DNA of 64,000 nucleotides from Fibrella forsythiae (GCF_017353175.1 NZ_JAFMYW010000007.1:124001-188000), one strand, 5' to 3'. Counted from the first letter of the stretch, positions 1 through 9,255 are shown. A program made the numbers and translations. Notes: generated by a model from the letters alone, not told the origin.

Positions 1-1
1 T

Positions 2-1666
2 CGACAGGCAACCCTTATTCGGGATTCATCGGAGAAAGGCGTCTTTGTTTTTACAGGAAAAGTAACTGTTAGCGGCCAGCAAATCGGCCTAGGAATTATG
101 CTTTTGCCTACCTTCCCAAGGAGTTTACCTCTTATTTTTTTGGAGGATGGTAGTGAATTTAAAGAGTTACCGCATGTCTTGGCTAACAAGGTAATTTGTT
201 ATCACCATTCAGAAGGGACTATTCTGGATGAAGATAGACCTAGTGAGATCATCACTTGGGCAATAGACAAAACCGTTCGCGTACTCGCGGACGGTAAGGC
301 GGGTTTAAATCTGGGTGACTTTGCCGATGAGTTTGAATCTTACTGGGGTTTAGTCAGTAAAGAACCGATTATTAATCTTGTTAATTCTGTTGCCAAGTCT
401 CAAGAATTGAAACTATTCAGGAACAACCAGGCAAGCTATCTTGCTAAATCAGCACAGGATGTGGCAGGTTACTTGCACCTGAATCTTGACGAGGTTGCCA
501 AAAAATTCCCCACTGTTGAACAAGCGACTCTATTCGTTTTGCCTCAGGGTAGCCAAATTATTCCACCTCGTTCAGAAGATCCGTTCTGGACACCTGATGA
601 TTTAAAACGAGCTGTGCAACCTGCCTTAAATGCGTTGTCGATAAAGCAGCAGCGCCAGTTCATCAAGGTAAACAATGCCAAGCGAGGTACTATGCTGTTT
701 GCCCTTCCCCGACCAAGTGGTGGCTACAGCCTGTTCTGTGTTACTTACGACAGTCCTAAGGGATACCATCCTTTTTCAGAGTTTGGCAAAAACGCAAAGC
801 TCTGCCCTTTGAAGGTATACCGTGAGGAGGCATCCTATGTACTACCCCGCGGGGGTGGGCAGAGTCGTCTACGGTCTAAAAAAGTACTATTAATTGGCTG
901 CGGTTCTCTTGGAGGACATGTCGCTCATGAACTAGTTCGTGCAGGAGTGATGAATGTAACGGCTGTAGACTCCGACAAGATGAGTCTGGATAATACCTTC
1001 AGACATGTACTAGGAAACGCTTACCGAGATCGCCCTAAGGCAACGGCTCTAAGCGAAGAGTTACGTCGAAAATTTCCTTATGTTCATGTTACTGCATTTG
1101 ACAAGACCATTGAAGAGTTGGTTGAAAGCGGGCATGTTCGGTTTGACTCTTTTGATTTAGTTATCAGCTCCTTGGGCAGCCCAACAACAGAAATTTGGAT
1201 CAATCGACAACTCAAGAGTAAAACACCAGGGTTATTTGGATGGGTTGAACCACTGGGGATCGGTGGGCACGCTTTACTGACCCAGCCAGCCACTAGCGGC
1301 TGCTTCAGGTGTTTGTATAGCTCAGAAGATGAAGAAGACAAGTTGATCAATCGAGCCGCTTTTGCCGGAAAAAACCAATGGTTTGGGAAGTCCCTTTCCG
1401 GTTGCGGGCAACTTCATACCCCCTACGGATCATTAGACGCGGTACGAACTGCTGCTTTGATAGTGCAGTTGGCCATCGAACACCTGACGGGTAAAGAACA
1501 AAAAAGCAGCTTGGTGTCTTGGAAAGGAGACGCAGCCGATTTTTTGGAACAGGGCTTTGAGCTCGCCGATCGGTTCAACGTTAGTACGGATAAATTAGTC
1601 CAAGCGCGCCATGCGTTCGCCACGCCCGTCTGCCCTGTTTGCGGGAATTCCGCCAACTTAACATGA
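2..1666 (+). CDS. cap2: CBASS E2-E1 fusion protein (Cap2-like), 5' truncated by window edge
   Basis: The reading frame is already open at base 2, and the first ATG (98) lies inside conserved sequence, so the true start is outside the window. The N-terminal part resembles prokaryotic E2 domains, with a Cys in 'KVICYHHSEG' that could be the transfer cysteine. The C-terminal half is a ThiF/E1 adenylyltransferase: nucleotide loop 'GCGSLGGHV' (from nt 896), ribose-binding 'AVDSDKMSLDN', a candidate catalytic Cys in 'SGCGQLHTPYG', and zinc-type pairs 'CFRC' and 'CPVC'. In type II CBASS, Cap2 conjugates the cyclase (CD-NTase) C-terminus to primary amines and so primes it. The stop codon overlaps the next start (ATGA), giving translational coupling. 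The role is family-based and fits the JAMM and SAVED neighbours. Confidence 0.88.
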   Translation, partial: RQATLIRDSSEKGVFVFTGKVTVSGQQIGLGIMLLPTFPRSLPLIFLEDGSEFKELPHVLANKVICYHHSEGTILDEDRPSEIITWAIDKTVRVLADGKAGLNLGDFADEFESYWGLVSKEPIINLVNSVAKSQELKLFRNNQASYLAKSAQDVAGYLHLNLDEVAKKFPTVEQATLFVLPQGSQIIPPRSEDPFWTPDDLKRAVQPALNALSIKQQRQFIKVNNAKRGTMLFALPRPSGGYSLFCVTYDSPKGYHPFSEFGKNAKLCPLKVYREEASYVLPRGGGQSRLRSKKVLLIGCGSLGGHVAHELVRAGVMNVTAVDSDKMSLDNTFRHVLGNAYRDRPKATALSEELRRKFPYVHVTAFDKTIEELVESGHVRFDSFDLVISSLGSPTTEIWINRQLKSKTPGLFGWVEPLGIGGHALLTQPATSGCFRCLYSSEDEEDKLINRAAFAGKNQWFGKSLSGCGQLHTPYGSLDAVRTAALIVQLAIEHLTGKEQKSSLVSWKGDAADFLEQGFELADRFNVSTDKLVQARHAFATPVCPVCGNSANLT

Positions 1667-2166
1667 AATCAATCAACCCTGCATTTCTGCTCTTCCAAAT
1701 ACCTGGCGGGGGGCGTCTGAAAATTTCAGATCAGGCTCTTGATAAAATGTTGTCGTTTCGTCAACTTAACCTTGAAGATTGCGAAGCAGGAGGGGTCATG
1801 CTGGGGCGGTTGCTGATTGACAGTAATGACGTCGTAATCGACGAAGTAACAGTTCCAATGTGTCAAGACAAACGAAGTCGATTTGCTTTTTACCGCCATA
1901 AACGGGGCCATCAGGCCGTCATAAACCAGCGTTGGCATTCGAGCAACGGAACTTGTATCTACTTAGGGGAATGGCATACTCATCCCGAACCAGTACCTAC
2001 CCCTTCTACAACCGACCGCAATGACTGGAGACGTAAGCTAAGAGCTGATCGTTTCGAGAAGAGTCTATTTTTTGTTATTGTCGGTACGCATGAAACGAAA
2101 ATGTGGGTCGGGGAGAAGCAATGCCAACTGGTTCAACATATGGAAAATATAACCCCCGATACTTAG
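1663..2166 (+). CDS. cap3: CBASS JAMM/Mov34 isopeptidase (Cap3-like)
   Basis: 167-residue JAB/JAMM metallopeptidase. The zinc motif is complete: Glu in 'CEAGGVMLG', then 'GEWHTHPEPVPTPSTTD' giving the HxHP...S...D pattern. In type II CBASS, Cap3 removes cyclase conjugates made by Cap2 and so counters priming. I chose the ATG at 1663 because it overlaps the Cap2 stop as ATGA; an upstream in-frame ATG at 1639 would overlap Cap2 by nine codons and adds residues that do not look like the family. It lies in the same operon as the two SAVED proteins downstream, after a 66-base gap. Confidence 0.9.
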   Translation: MKSINPAFLLFQIPGGGRLKISDQALDKMLSFRQLNLEDCEAGGVMLGRLLIDSNDVVIDEVTVPMCQDKRSRFAFYRHKRGHQAVINQRWHSSNGTCIYLGEWHTHPEPVPTPSTTDRNDWRRKLRADRFEKSLFFVIVGTHETKMWVGEKQCQLVQHMENITPDT

Positions 2167-2232
2167 AAAATTTTATGTGATGCTACCGGCTTAATTAAAC
2201 TGCGTCTATACCATATAAACCAACCTGTAGTT

Positions 2233-4032
2233 ATGAATAAAACAACTAGTTTACTCATCATTCGACAATCATCTAGCTTACGTGCCATATCCGAGGACGA
2301 AGTTCTAGAAATATTGACTCCAGAAGAAAGTCAACTTCGCCGGTACGATATGGCCTTAGACATGCAACAATACCCGATCGATGGCGGTGTCTGGGACGAG
2401 TCAGAGCAATACATTTTACAACGCGCTCGGGATATTCGGCAGCTTGCCGATGAAAAAGGAGCAGTCAGAATACTTTTTTTTGGATTAGCTGAGGTACCTC
2501 ATGTCCTTGCGTTGGGAGCCTACTTGGGTGATCAACGCAAAGTAGAAGTGTATGATTTCAGCCGCGATCGTGACTCTTGGCAATGGTCAGAAACTGACAC
2601 ATTACTACAAGTAAAAGCGAATCAAGTCCCTAGTGAGGTCGTCACGCAAAGCGGATCCGCAGTTATTCGCGTCGAGATTTCTTACGCGATTGCCGACGAA
2701 GACGTAGATCAGGTAGTCGGTAAAGACCGGTTGGCAGACATTCGGATCCAGCTTGAAGGCGAGCAATCTCCAATGGTTGCCTCAACAGTTCGCTCAGCTA
2801 AAGATGTTCAACTTATCCGGGAAACGTTTCGAAAAGCCCTAGCCGATCTGATTAGGTATCGACCAAATGTGAATCTGATTCATCTATTTGTTTCTGCACC
2901 TGCTCCGGTATGCTTTGTCATTGGCCAGGAGCTCCAACTTCGTAACAACGTTCCTGTTCAGACCTATCGCTTCCGTCGAATCGTAGGCGAACCGGCTAAC
3001 AAGGAGGCCATTCTATTAACGGCAGAGGAAGCAGAATCTGCGACCGTTCAACTATCAGCGGAACAAAAGCAGCGAGCGGCTGATATTCGGACAAGAATAT
3101 GGCCGCAAGCTTTACAATCAGTCATTGATTACGCCGCGTCATTGCGAGAGGAATCAGAAGGTCGAGAAGGACCTTGGTATAGCTATTTGCGAAGTCGAGC
3201 CGAGTTAAGCGTAGCAAAACCATTCCCTCAATTACCACCAATCTGGGAAGTTGTTCAATTGGATGATACTGTTGATACAGAACCATATACAGGTGGCGAG
3301 TATGGACACACCAACGATAGTAACCGCTGGCGATTAAGTGATACACTGTTAATTGGCTTGTCAGATGCGTGTCGAGATGATTATGAGCTTACTCAGCTTA
3401 TTCGCCTATTCTTGTTCCATGAATATCTTCATTCACATCATTCACTAACAAAATACAATGCTGAAGGAGTAGGCCGATTTGCTAACGTGTTAGAGCGATT
3501 AGATTACATGGCCGATTTGTATGCTCTACTTCATCAATTAGACTACATGCTGCATTACGAACGTCAGGCAGTTATTAGTCGCCAACGCGAATTTTTGACT
3601 GAACAGTTAGACCTCATTCTACGCTCTACCTGGGCGTTTATTCCAGGTCTAGTTGTCAATCGTTGGCAAGTGCGGTCAATTAGACGACTACTAAATTGGT
3701 ATTGGCGACATGTTCAAGTTCAGCAGAGTCGCACTTTGTCCACCACTTTTAGTGTGCTAGCTCAACCGCCTGCCATTGAACTCATCGGGCCGATGCTATC
3801 CGTAGGTGGAGGCCGCATTTACGCCTCAATGACTCATTTGGATCCGACTGTTGAACTGTCTTTGGGAATGGTATTAGAGAATGCTAAGTTTTTACGCATC
3901 CTCAACGGAATGAATTCAAATCTACCTGCACTGATGGATGCATTCCGAACGCGTCAGCATCAGGCTATCAAGATTTTCTTTCTGGGTGTTTTCGAGACAG
4001 CTAAGCAATTAGGCGGAGCGTTGCCCAATTAA
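2233..4032 (+). CDS. SAVED-domain protein with C-terminal HExxH metallopeptidase-like domain
   Basis: 599 residues. The N-terminal half is SAVED-like: 'ILFFGLAEVPHVLALGAYLG' followed by 'VEVYDFSRDRDSWQW' aligns by eye with the SAVED region of the next gene, and a second block 'HLFVSAPAPVCFVIGQEL' matches the end of SAVED domains. SAVED domains bind cyclic oligonucleotides. The C-terminal half has 'FHEYLHSHH' (HExxH at residues 396-400) and, 24 residues on, 'LDYMADLYA' with Asp424 or Asp428 as possible third zinc ligand. This suggests a protease switched on by the CBASS signal. It sits between Cap3 and the HNH-SAVED gene (8-base gap to the latter). The peptidase assignment rests on one motif plus spacing. 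I know no standard Cap name for this architecture. Confidence 0.7.
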   Translation: MNKTTSLLIIRQSSSLRAISEDEVLEILTPEESQLRRYDMALDMQQYPIDGGVWDESEQYILQRARDIRQLADEKGAVRILFFGLAEVPHVLALGAYLGDQRKVEVYDFSRDRDSWQWSETDTLLQVKANQVPSEVVTQSGSAVIRVEISYAIADEDVDQVVGKDRLADIRIQLEGEQSPMVASTVRSAKDVQLIRETFRKALADLIRYRPNVNLIHLFVSAPAPVCFVIGQELQLRNNVPVQTYRFRRIVGEPANKEAILLTAEEAESATVQLSAEQKQRAADIRTRIWPQALQSVIDYAASLREESEGREGPWYSYLRSRAELSVAKPFPQLPPIWEVVQLDDTVDTEPYTGGEYGHTNDSNRWRLSDTLLIGLSDACRDDYELTQLIRLFLFHEYLHSHHSLTKYNAEGVGRFANVLERLDYMADLYALLHQLDYMLHYERQAVISRQREFLTEQLDLILRSTWAFIPGLVVNRWQVRSIRRLLNWYWRHVQVQQSRTLSTTFSVLAQPPAIELIGPMLSVGGGRIYASMTHLDPTVELSLGMVLENAKFLRILNGMNSNLPALMDAFRTRQHQAIKIFFLGVFETAKQLGGALPN

Positions 4033-4040
4033 AAATATAC

Positions 4041-5192
4041 ATGCACGACTCTGTTCCCATGAACGTTAAAAGTAGAAAAGAGATACCCAACGCAGTAATA
4101 ACTAGGCTTTGGGCCCGGTCAGCAGGACGGTGCGCCTACACTGGATGCAATAAAATACTATGGCAGGATATTTTAACTCGACGTAATTATAATCAGGCAT
4201 ACATCGCTCACATCGTTGCCGCAGAACCTGACGGTCCACGAGGAGATGCCATTTTATCGCCAAAACTATGTCAGGATTATGAAAACTTAATGTTACTCTG
4301 TGATAGTCATCACCGACTGATTGACAAAGTGGATGTTACAGGTCACCCAGTCAACACGCTTTATGAGATGAAGTTAGCACACGAGGAGCGAATGGAGCAA
4401 TTAACTGATATTCAGGAAAATAAGAAAAGCCAAATTATATTGTATTTAGCGAATGTGGGCCCTCAAACTCCTGCTCTAACTAACGATATTGCTTGTCAAA
4501 CGATTATTCCAGCTTACTACCCTGCCAGTACACGGGCCATAGACCTATCTTACCGGAATAGTATAAATAGGGATCATGATTCTGATTATTGGAAGACCGA
4601 AGAAGATAACCTAATTAAACAGTACAAGGAAAAAGTTGCCCCTTTATGTGGTGATGGGTCTACTGCTCACTTTTCGGTCTTTGGGTTTGCTCCACAGCCC
4701 TTATTAATCAAATTGGGGGCATTGCTTGGCGATACCCATGCGATGGATGTATATCAACGACATCGAGAACCCCCTTCTTGGAAATGGCAATTACCCACAG
4801 AAACGATAAACTACAAATTAATTCCTCCTGCAAAGGACAGTCCAATCGTCGCGCTCAATATATCATTGAGCGCACTGGTCAACGACCAGCACATCTATAA
4901 AACATTAGGCTCAGATTGTTCGATCTGGACTATTACTATCGATGCTCCAAATGTCCATTTTGTTCGCAGTCCTATTCAGTTAGCAGCCTTTCGTCAGATA
5001 GCTCGTTCAGCATATGATGCGATCAATTACAGGTATGGACAACAAACACCACTACATGTATTTCCGGCAATGCCAAACTCTATAGCTATAGAATTTGGCC
5101 GAAGCCGATTACCGAAAGTCGACATACCTTTAGTACTCTACGACAACAACAAAGAAACTGATGGGTTTTCGAAAGCGCTAACGATCAATTAG
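4041..5192 (+). CDS. cap5: HNH endonuclease-SAVED effector (Cap5-like)
   Basis: 383 residues. Residues about 10-100 form an HNH nuclease: 'CAYTGC', 'AHIVAAEPDGPRGD', 'YENLMLLCDSHHRLID' supply the His, Asn and His with Cys ligands. Residues about 195-380 are SAVED: 'SVFGFAPQPLLIKLGALLG' followed by 'MDVYQRHREPPSWKW', and near the end 'LHVFPAMPNSIAIEFG'. In known CBASS, Cap5 binds a cyclic oligonucleotide through SAVED and then degrades DNA without sequence specificity, killing the infected cell. It is the last gene of the operon and is followed by a strong hairpin. The ATG at 4041 is used; a second ATG at 4059 is possible. Confidence 0.9.
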   Translation: MHDSVPMNVKSRKEIPNAVITRLWARSAGRCAYTGCNKILWQDILTRRNYNQAYIAHIVAAEPDGPRGDAILSPKLCQDYENLMLLCDSHHRLIDKVDVTGHPVNTLYEMKLAHEERMEQLTDIQENKKSQIILYLANVGPQTPALTNDIACQTIIPAYYPASTRAIDLSYRNSINRDHDSDYWKTEEDNLIKQYKEKVAPLCGDGSTAHFSVFGFAPQPLLIKLGALLGDTHAMDVYQRHREPPSWKWQLPTETINYKLIPPAKDSPIVALNISLSALVNDQHIYKTLGSDCSIWTITIDAPNVHFVRSPIQLAAFRQIARSAYDAINYRYGQQTPLHVFPAMPNSIAIEFGRSRLPKVDIPLVLYDNNKETDGFSKALTIN

Positions 5193-5329
5193 CCCCCATT
5201 GCTTCAAATGTTTTACAACCATGAGATTTGTGATCTCACACAACTTTACTCCTGAAGATTGAGGATTCTTATACCGACCTTTCCTTTGAAATCCCTTGGA
5301 TATTGAAAATTTACATCTGTTTACAGATG

Positions 5330-5377
5330 CCCACTAAAAGGCCCCGCCAACGAAAGTTGGCGGGGCCTTTTAGTGGG
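5330..5377. terminator. 48-base perfect hairpin after the CBASS operon
   Basis: Two 22-base arms are perfectly complementary around a GAAA tetraloop, with the stem core GGCCCCGCCAAC and flanking AAAA/TTTT. It is likely a bidirectional Rho-independent terminator between cap5 and the convergent small gene at 5447-5635. Confidence 0.85.
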
Positions 5378-5446
5378 CTGTTATCAAATTCTTCGTTGCC
5401 GATTCACTACCGGATACTTATTCGGTAGCCAGTAGAAAAGCAGAGC

Positions 5447-5635
5447 CTAAGCGATGCCTGGCCTCGTACCATAATTGATAAGTGCCCCCTGTATCGCCTC
5501 GACCGGCAGACTGAGGTATTGTGCGATTTGGTAGACGTTGAGCGGTATGGTACGTTCTACCTTGCAATGGTCTTGAATGGTGTTGTAGACCTCGCAAGCG
5601 GTTGACCTACAGTATAGTCTTGTCTTGGTGGTCAT
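5447..5635 (-). CDS. Small hypothetical protein
   Basis: 62 residues, unrecognised. The C-terminal half 'LNVYQIAQYLSLPVEAIQGAL' could be a small helix-turn-helix. An AGAGG stretch lies about ten bases before the ATG, which is uncommon here. It faces the CBASS terminator. It may be a minor accessory gene, and a spurious ORF cannot be excluded. Confidence 0.4.
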   Translation of the reverse strand: MTTKTRLYCRSTACEVYNTIQDHCKVERTIPLNVYQIAQYLSLPVEAIQGALINYGTRPGIA

Positions 5636-5680
5636 TCATTGGCCTCTGTCAGGTACATCCTCTCATAATCGTTTGTACTT

Positions 5681-6456
5681 ATGCAGGAAGGATTAACTAA
5701 AGAGCAAATCGAACAATTTATTCACACGGGTTTTGTGCAGCTTGAGAACGCTTTTTCGCAATAGAATGCTCAGAAGGGAAGGAACATCCTTTGGCAGGAT
5801 ATGCCTGTTGACCCACAGAATCCTGCCAGTTGGACCAAACCAGTCATTCGACTGGGCATGTATGCTCAGCCGCCCTTTGTTGAGGCTGCAAACACGGTAA
5901 GTTTACACAAGGCATTCGATCAATTGGTTGGGCAAGGTCGTTGGATTCCCCCTCAAAGTATAGGTACCTTTCCCGTTCGTTTTCCTTCGGATGAAGACCT
6001 GGAGACACCGGTTGGCATGTCGACGCCAGTTTTCCGGGAGCTAACCCGATGAATTATTTGGAGTGGCGGATTAATGTGCGCTCGAAAGGAAGAGGTCTGC
6101 TGATGTTATTTCTTTTTTCGGATGTCAGCCAAGCCGATGCGCCGACTCGTATTCGAGTCGGCTCCCATCTGGAAGTAGCCCGCATGCTGTCTCCAGCGGG
6201 AGAAACAGGGATTTCGTTCATGGAGCTTGCCACTAAGTTGTCAGCGATGCCCGAAGGGGAGGAGATCGTAGCTATTGGTCAAGCTGGTACAGTGTATCTG
6301 TGTCATCCCTTTTTAGCGCATGCCGCGCAGGCACATCGAGGCACCGAACCCAGATTTTTAGCCCAGCCGCCCCTACTACTACGTGATGAGTTAGTGATTA
6401 TGGATTCGCAAAATGGCTATTTACCTGTGGAAGAGGCTATTCGTATAGCACTGTAA
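5681..6456 (+). pseudogene. Phytanoyl-CoA dioxygenase (PhyH)-like pseudogene
   Basis: A single ancestral gene is visible in three pieces. The ATG at 5681 opens 'MQEGLTKEQIEQFIHTGFVQ', then an in-frame TAG at 5762 interrupts. The same frame resumes with 'ILWQDMPVDPQNPASW'. Near 6000 one base is missing, and the homologous sequence moves to another frame, where 'PGDTGWHVDASFPGANPMN' restores the HxD iron motif. It then continues to 6456 with 'HPFLAHAAQAHRGTEPRF', the distal His/Arg region. This is the pattern of an Fe(II)/2-oxoglutarate dioxygenase of the PhyH family that lost function by a nonsense change and a frameshift. Confidence 0.8.
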
Positions 6457-6476
6457 AAAAGTGGGGTAAACAGCGT

Positions 6477-6515
6477 TCCTGTGTTCAATCCTTCATAGAA
6501 AGGAAGGACACAGGA
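6477..6515 (+). terminator. Hairpin after the PhyH pseudogene
   Basis: Arms TCCTGTGT and ACACAGGA, with an inner TCCTTC/GAAGGA pairing, are followed by CTTTTTG. This is a plausible Rho-independent terminator for the former gene. Confidence 0.6.
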
Positions 6516-6675
6516 CTTTTTGTAAATAAAAACAGAGCGGTTAGTGTGTTCTATTATCAATAATAAGTTACTCCAGAGGTAACTATAGGTTAGACACGAA
6601 TCGCAATATAGATTCTCAAGAAATGCTCTATTTGAGAGACGGCTGTTCAACTAATCTGAACATACGACAATTACA

Positions 6676-7017
6676 ATGACGTTTATTACAGCAGTTATGG
6701 CTGAGCCAAATTGGGAGCAACTGCTATGCGTTGTAAGGTCGGCCTCTATCCTACTAAATTATGCCATTGCCAATGCGAACAATGAGTTTGATAAGATAGC
6801 GGCGCTTTGTCAAGGCTGTCACCGGCACCACGATAGCCAGGATAATGCCGAACGCCGACGGTATGGCAAGAAAGGGCAGCATCATTATCAACCCCGTTTA
6901 TTTAATGATAGTAAATACGCTCCTGACCCCTTAAAAGGGCCTGTCAAAAAGAAGGTCCGTATCAAACGGAAATATACCCGTAAGCAGCCAATTGCCTCGG
7001 CCTTGCATAAAAAGTAG
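6676..7017 (+). pseudogene. HNH endonuclease remnant
   Basis: The last 70 residues look like the C-terminal half of a small HNH protein: 'NEFDKIAALCQGCHRHHDSQ' then a Lys/Arg-rich tail. The N-terminal half of this frame does not look like a protein. Another frame from ATG 6726 gives a short Cys-rich start ('LCHCQCEQ') that breaks just where the HNH part begins, suggesting an internal deletion. The zinc site is therefore incomplete. It could instead be a short intact gene of unknown function. Confidence 0.4.
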
Positions 7018-7126
7018 CCAAGCTTATATTAGTAGTTGCTACATACTATATTTCACTCGCAGACCTTAAAACTAACAGATCATTATGTAAACGAACCTAC
7101 TTCCGCATGGCAGCTGATCAACCTTG

Positions 7127-7190
7127 ATACAGCGCCCAAAAAAACAGCCCCTTGACTACGAATCAAGGGGCTGTTTTTTTGGCGCTGTAT
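7127..7190. terminator. 64-base near-perfect hairpin
   Basis: Arms of 29 and 28 bases pair with a single unpaired base (GGGCGC against GCGCC), with a CTACGAA loop and runs of A and T inside the stem. It is probably a bidirectional terminator between the HNH remnant and the convergent HTH gene. Confidence 0.8.
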
Positions 7191-7194
7191 TAAG

Positions 7195-7464
7195 CTAAAG
7201 CACCTCCTTGATGCGCTGGCGGGGAATCCTGCTACAATGAGAAAATTCGTCGATGGTTAGATAGGTACGTTTCGGCCCGTTCTGGGTTTCAGCTTTTACT
7301 AGCTGATAGGCCTTCGATTTACCAACGCCTAAAATGCGCATTATATCTTTTGGACGGACAACTTCTAAGGCAGAAGCATTACACATGGACGGATGAGAGG
7401 ACGATAGGTGTACAAGAATATTTTTCCGAAAATTACTAGATAGTATCATAATTTCATTTTCCAA
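7195..7464 (-). CDS. Small helix-turn-helix DNA-binding protein
   Basis: 89 residues. The C-terminal two thirds, 'RPKDIMRILGVGKSKAYQLV' followed by 'YLTIDEFSHCSRIPRQRI', is an excisionase/MerR-type HTH as found in small mobile-element regulators. It is transcribed away from the gene at 7553, so it could control the shared 90-base upstream region. The ATG at 7464 is followed by a second Met at codon 6. It marks the probable left part of the provirus-like element. Confidence 0.6.
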   Translation of the reverse strand: MENEIMILSSNFRKNILVHLSSSHPSMCNASALEVVRPKDIMRILGVGKSKAYQLVKAETQNGPKRTYLTIDEFSHCSRIPRQRIKEVL

Positions 7465-7552
7465 AAAGTGTTAGAAATTGACTGATTTTCTACCTATAAA
7501 TCACGTCGCTTTTGACCAGCGTAGCTTTGATTAATTGACTAATCAATGCCGT

Positions 7553-8512
7553 ATGACTCCCCAGCCTTTTACGCCATCCGACGAGCCCGCCGGACAAATG
7601 CAGCATGAATCCTCTCCTGAGGCGCTAGACGCCACTTCTCCCGGAGGAATCAAGTCCGACTCAGCTGAGCAATCTCCCATCACACCAGAAGTTAACGGCT
7701 CTACGGAAGCCGATCAGGAGCTTCCCCTCATGGAGAGTAAGCCAGTAGACCAACCAGCGACTATTACAAGTGAGTTGACAGTTGATCCATCTGCGGCTAA
7801 CGATGATCAACAAAAGGCGCAGGAAAGCCCCTCCCTTGTTTCTACTGAACCAATGGGTTCAAGTACCTCGATACCGGATGTACCTGATTTGATACCCACA
7901 GACCGGTCAAAAACCGTGACCGCCCACGTACCGGCATGGCTACACGAGCTGATTGCTAAAGAGGCTCAGGACACCGGTACGTCAGTGCATAAAGTCACGC
8001 TAGGTTATCTGCTCAATTACCAAAATTATAAAACAGCCTACGCGGACTTCCGCACGCTAAAAAAGGCGTATCAGCAACTCGATGAAACTAATGCCCAACT
8101 GTTACAGGAAAGAGCTGAACTAGTTCAGCAATTAGAGCAGCTGAATGAGCAGATTGATCGTCATGCAGCTCAATTCGAATTGGCTCAGGCAGACATTGAT
8201 GAGAAGGCAGGATTATTAGCTACTGCCCATAAAACCATTGAACAGCTGGAGACTCAGGTGGCCAGCGTATCAGAAAACGTCGATGGCCACATTTCGTTGG
8301 CTACTCAGCACCGTACCGACCTATTACGGATGCGAGATGAATCCCAATCAGCTTTAAAGGTTCAAGCGTCACATTTTCAAGAAATTATCACGCAAACCAT
8401 TGACAAAGCAGCGGCAATGCCAACCGGCGAAATAATCGCTCCCGTGGCAGCTAGACGTAGAGAGCTGCGTGCCTTCGCCGCAGATTTGTTTGATAAGCTT
8501 TTTAGAATGTAA
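7553..8512 (+). CDS. Coiled-coil protein with ribbon-helix-helix-like segment
   Basis: About 319 residues from ATG 7553 (an in-frame TTG at 7535 is also possible). Residues 1-120 are Pro/Ser/Thr/Glu-rich and look disordered. A short segment 'KTVTAHVPAWLHELIAKEAQ' resembles a DNA-binding RHH or mobilisation-type domain. From about residue 165 to 270 the pattern of Leu, Gln and Glu indicates a long coiled coil. It is the first gene of the left element module, one base before the next start. It could be a DNA-binding partition or replication accessory protein. The function is not recognised. Confidence 0.6.
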   Translation: MTPQPFTPSDEPAGQMQHESSPEALDATSPGGIKSDSAEQSPITPEVNGSTEADQELPLMESKPVDQPATITSELTVDPSAANDDQQKAQESPSLVSTEPMGSSTSIPDVPDLIPTDRSKTVTAHVPAWLHELIAKEAQDTGTSVHKVTLGYLLNYQNYKTAYADFRTLKKAYQQLDETNAQLLQERAELVQQLEQLNEQIDRHAAQFELAQADIDEKAGLLATAHKTIEQLETQVASVSENVDGHISLATQHRTDLLRMRDESQSALKVQASHFQEIITQTIDKAAAMPTGEIIAPVAARRRELRAFAADLFDKLFRM

Positions 8513-8513
8513 A

Positions 8514-9068
8514 ATGCCTGTACTAGCGATTATTGACTCAAACGAGTCCGGGGAGATTACGATTCTCCACCATTTGGGCGAGTGTAACCCAGAAGAATAC
8601 TTTGGCATAATGGGCAATCTGACCCAGGCGCAAGACGATTGGGATATTTTCTGTAATACCATCTTGGCCACGCTGCAAAGTACGGGCATTTTGCAGGCAG
8701 ATGGCTTCTCAGCCGCAGGTCATACGTACAATGATGTATTCCGGGCCATCCGAGACTATTTCACTGAGGCGCAACTAGCCGCGAAAAACGGAAAGAAGCT
8801 CGCCGGTTACGGTAGTCAACTAGGGAAATTCGATGAGTTTCTGCTGAGCTTCGAGGGAACCATGATCGTAATGGCGATCAAAGGCCTGGCCAAGATTGGG
8901 AAACCTGGTCAAGATATCGTCATCAATAAGGAACAGGCTGAAGCTGTGTTCTGGGCGCTACTGGAACCAACACGCCGCCAGTTGATGCGTGATCCTGAAC
9001 GCCACCGGCAAATACAACCCATTCTCGACCGCTATTTTGGCCCGCCTGACTATGCGCTTGACGCTTAA
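8514..9068 (+). CDS. Hypothetical protein of the left element module
   Basis: 184 residues, unrecognised, with no signal peptide or membrane segment. I chose ATG 8514 because it follows the upstream stop by one base; the longer frame from 8469 would overlap that gene. The C-terminus 'RHRQIQPILDRYFGPPDYAL' overlaps the next start by 17 bases. The tight spacing places it in one operon with the ATPase. Confidence 0.55.
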   Translation: MPVLAIIDSNESGEITILHHLGECNPEEYFGIMGNLTQAQDDWDIFCNTILATLQSTGILQADGFSAAGHTYNDVFRAIRDYFTEAQLAAKNGKKLAGYGSQLGKFDEFLLSFEGTMIVMAIKGLAKIGKPGQDIVINKEQAEAVFWALLEPTRRQLMRDPERHRQIQPILDRYFGPPDYALDA

Positions 9069-9255
9069 GCGACCAGGCCACCGCCAAAGGCATAAGCGGT
9101 TAAGCCAGCAGCAGTTTTACGACTATCACACGCACTATATCAACCAGATCGAGCGGCGAGCCAGCTGGGTTATACTGTTGCTGTTCGTGATGGGCAAAAG
9201 TTTACTGGCACTAATGGCAATGCTGCTATGGTGCGCCTTATTCACCCTACACTGA
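9052..9255 (+). CDS. Small membrane protein
   Basis: 67 residues from ATG 9052, overlapping the preceding gene by 17 bases. A basic, His-rich N-terminus is followed by one strong membrane segment ('WVILLLFVMGKSLLALMAML'), so the N-terminus is probably cytoplasmic. The function is unknown. It matches the small single-span proteins found in the right block of the element. Confidence 0.5.
   Translation: MRLTLKRPGHRQRHKRLSQQQFYDYHTHYINQIERRASWVILLLFVMGKSLLALMAMLLWCALFTLH

Noticed and set aside
7522-7529. TAGCTTTG as a Bacteroidetes -7 promoter box before the 7553 gene
   Set aside because: The -7 match is good, but no TTTG/TTG box is found at the required distance upstream.
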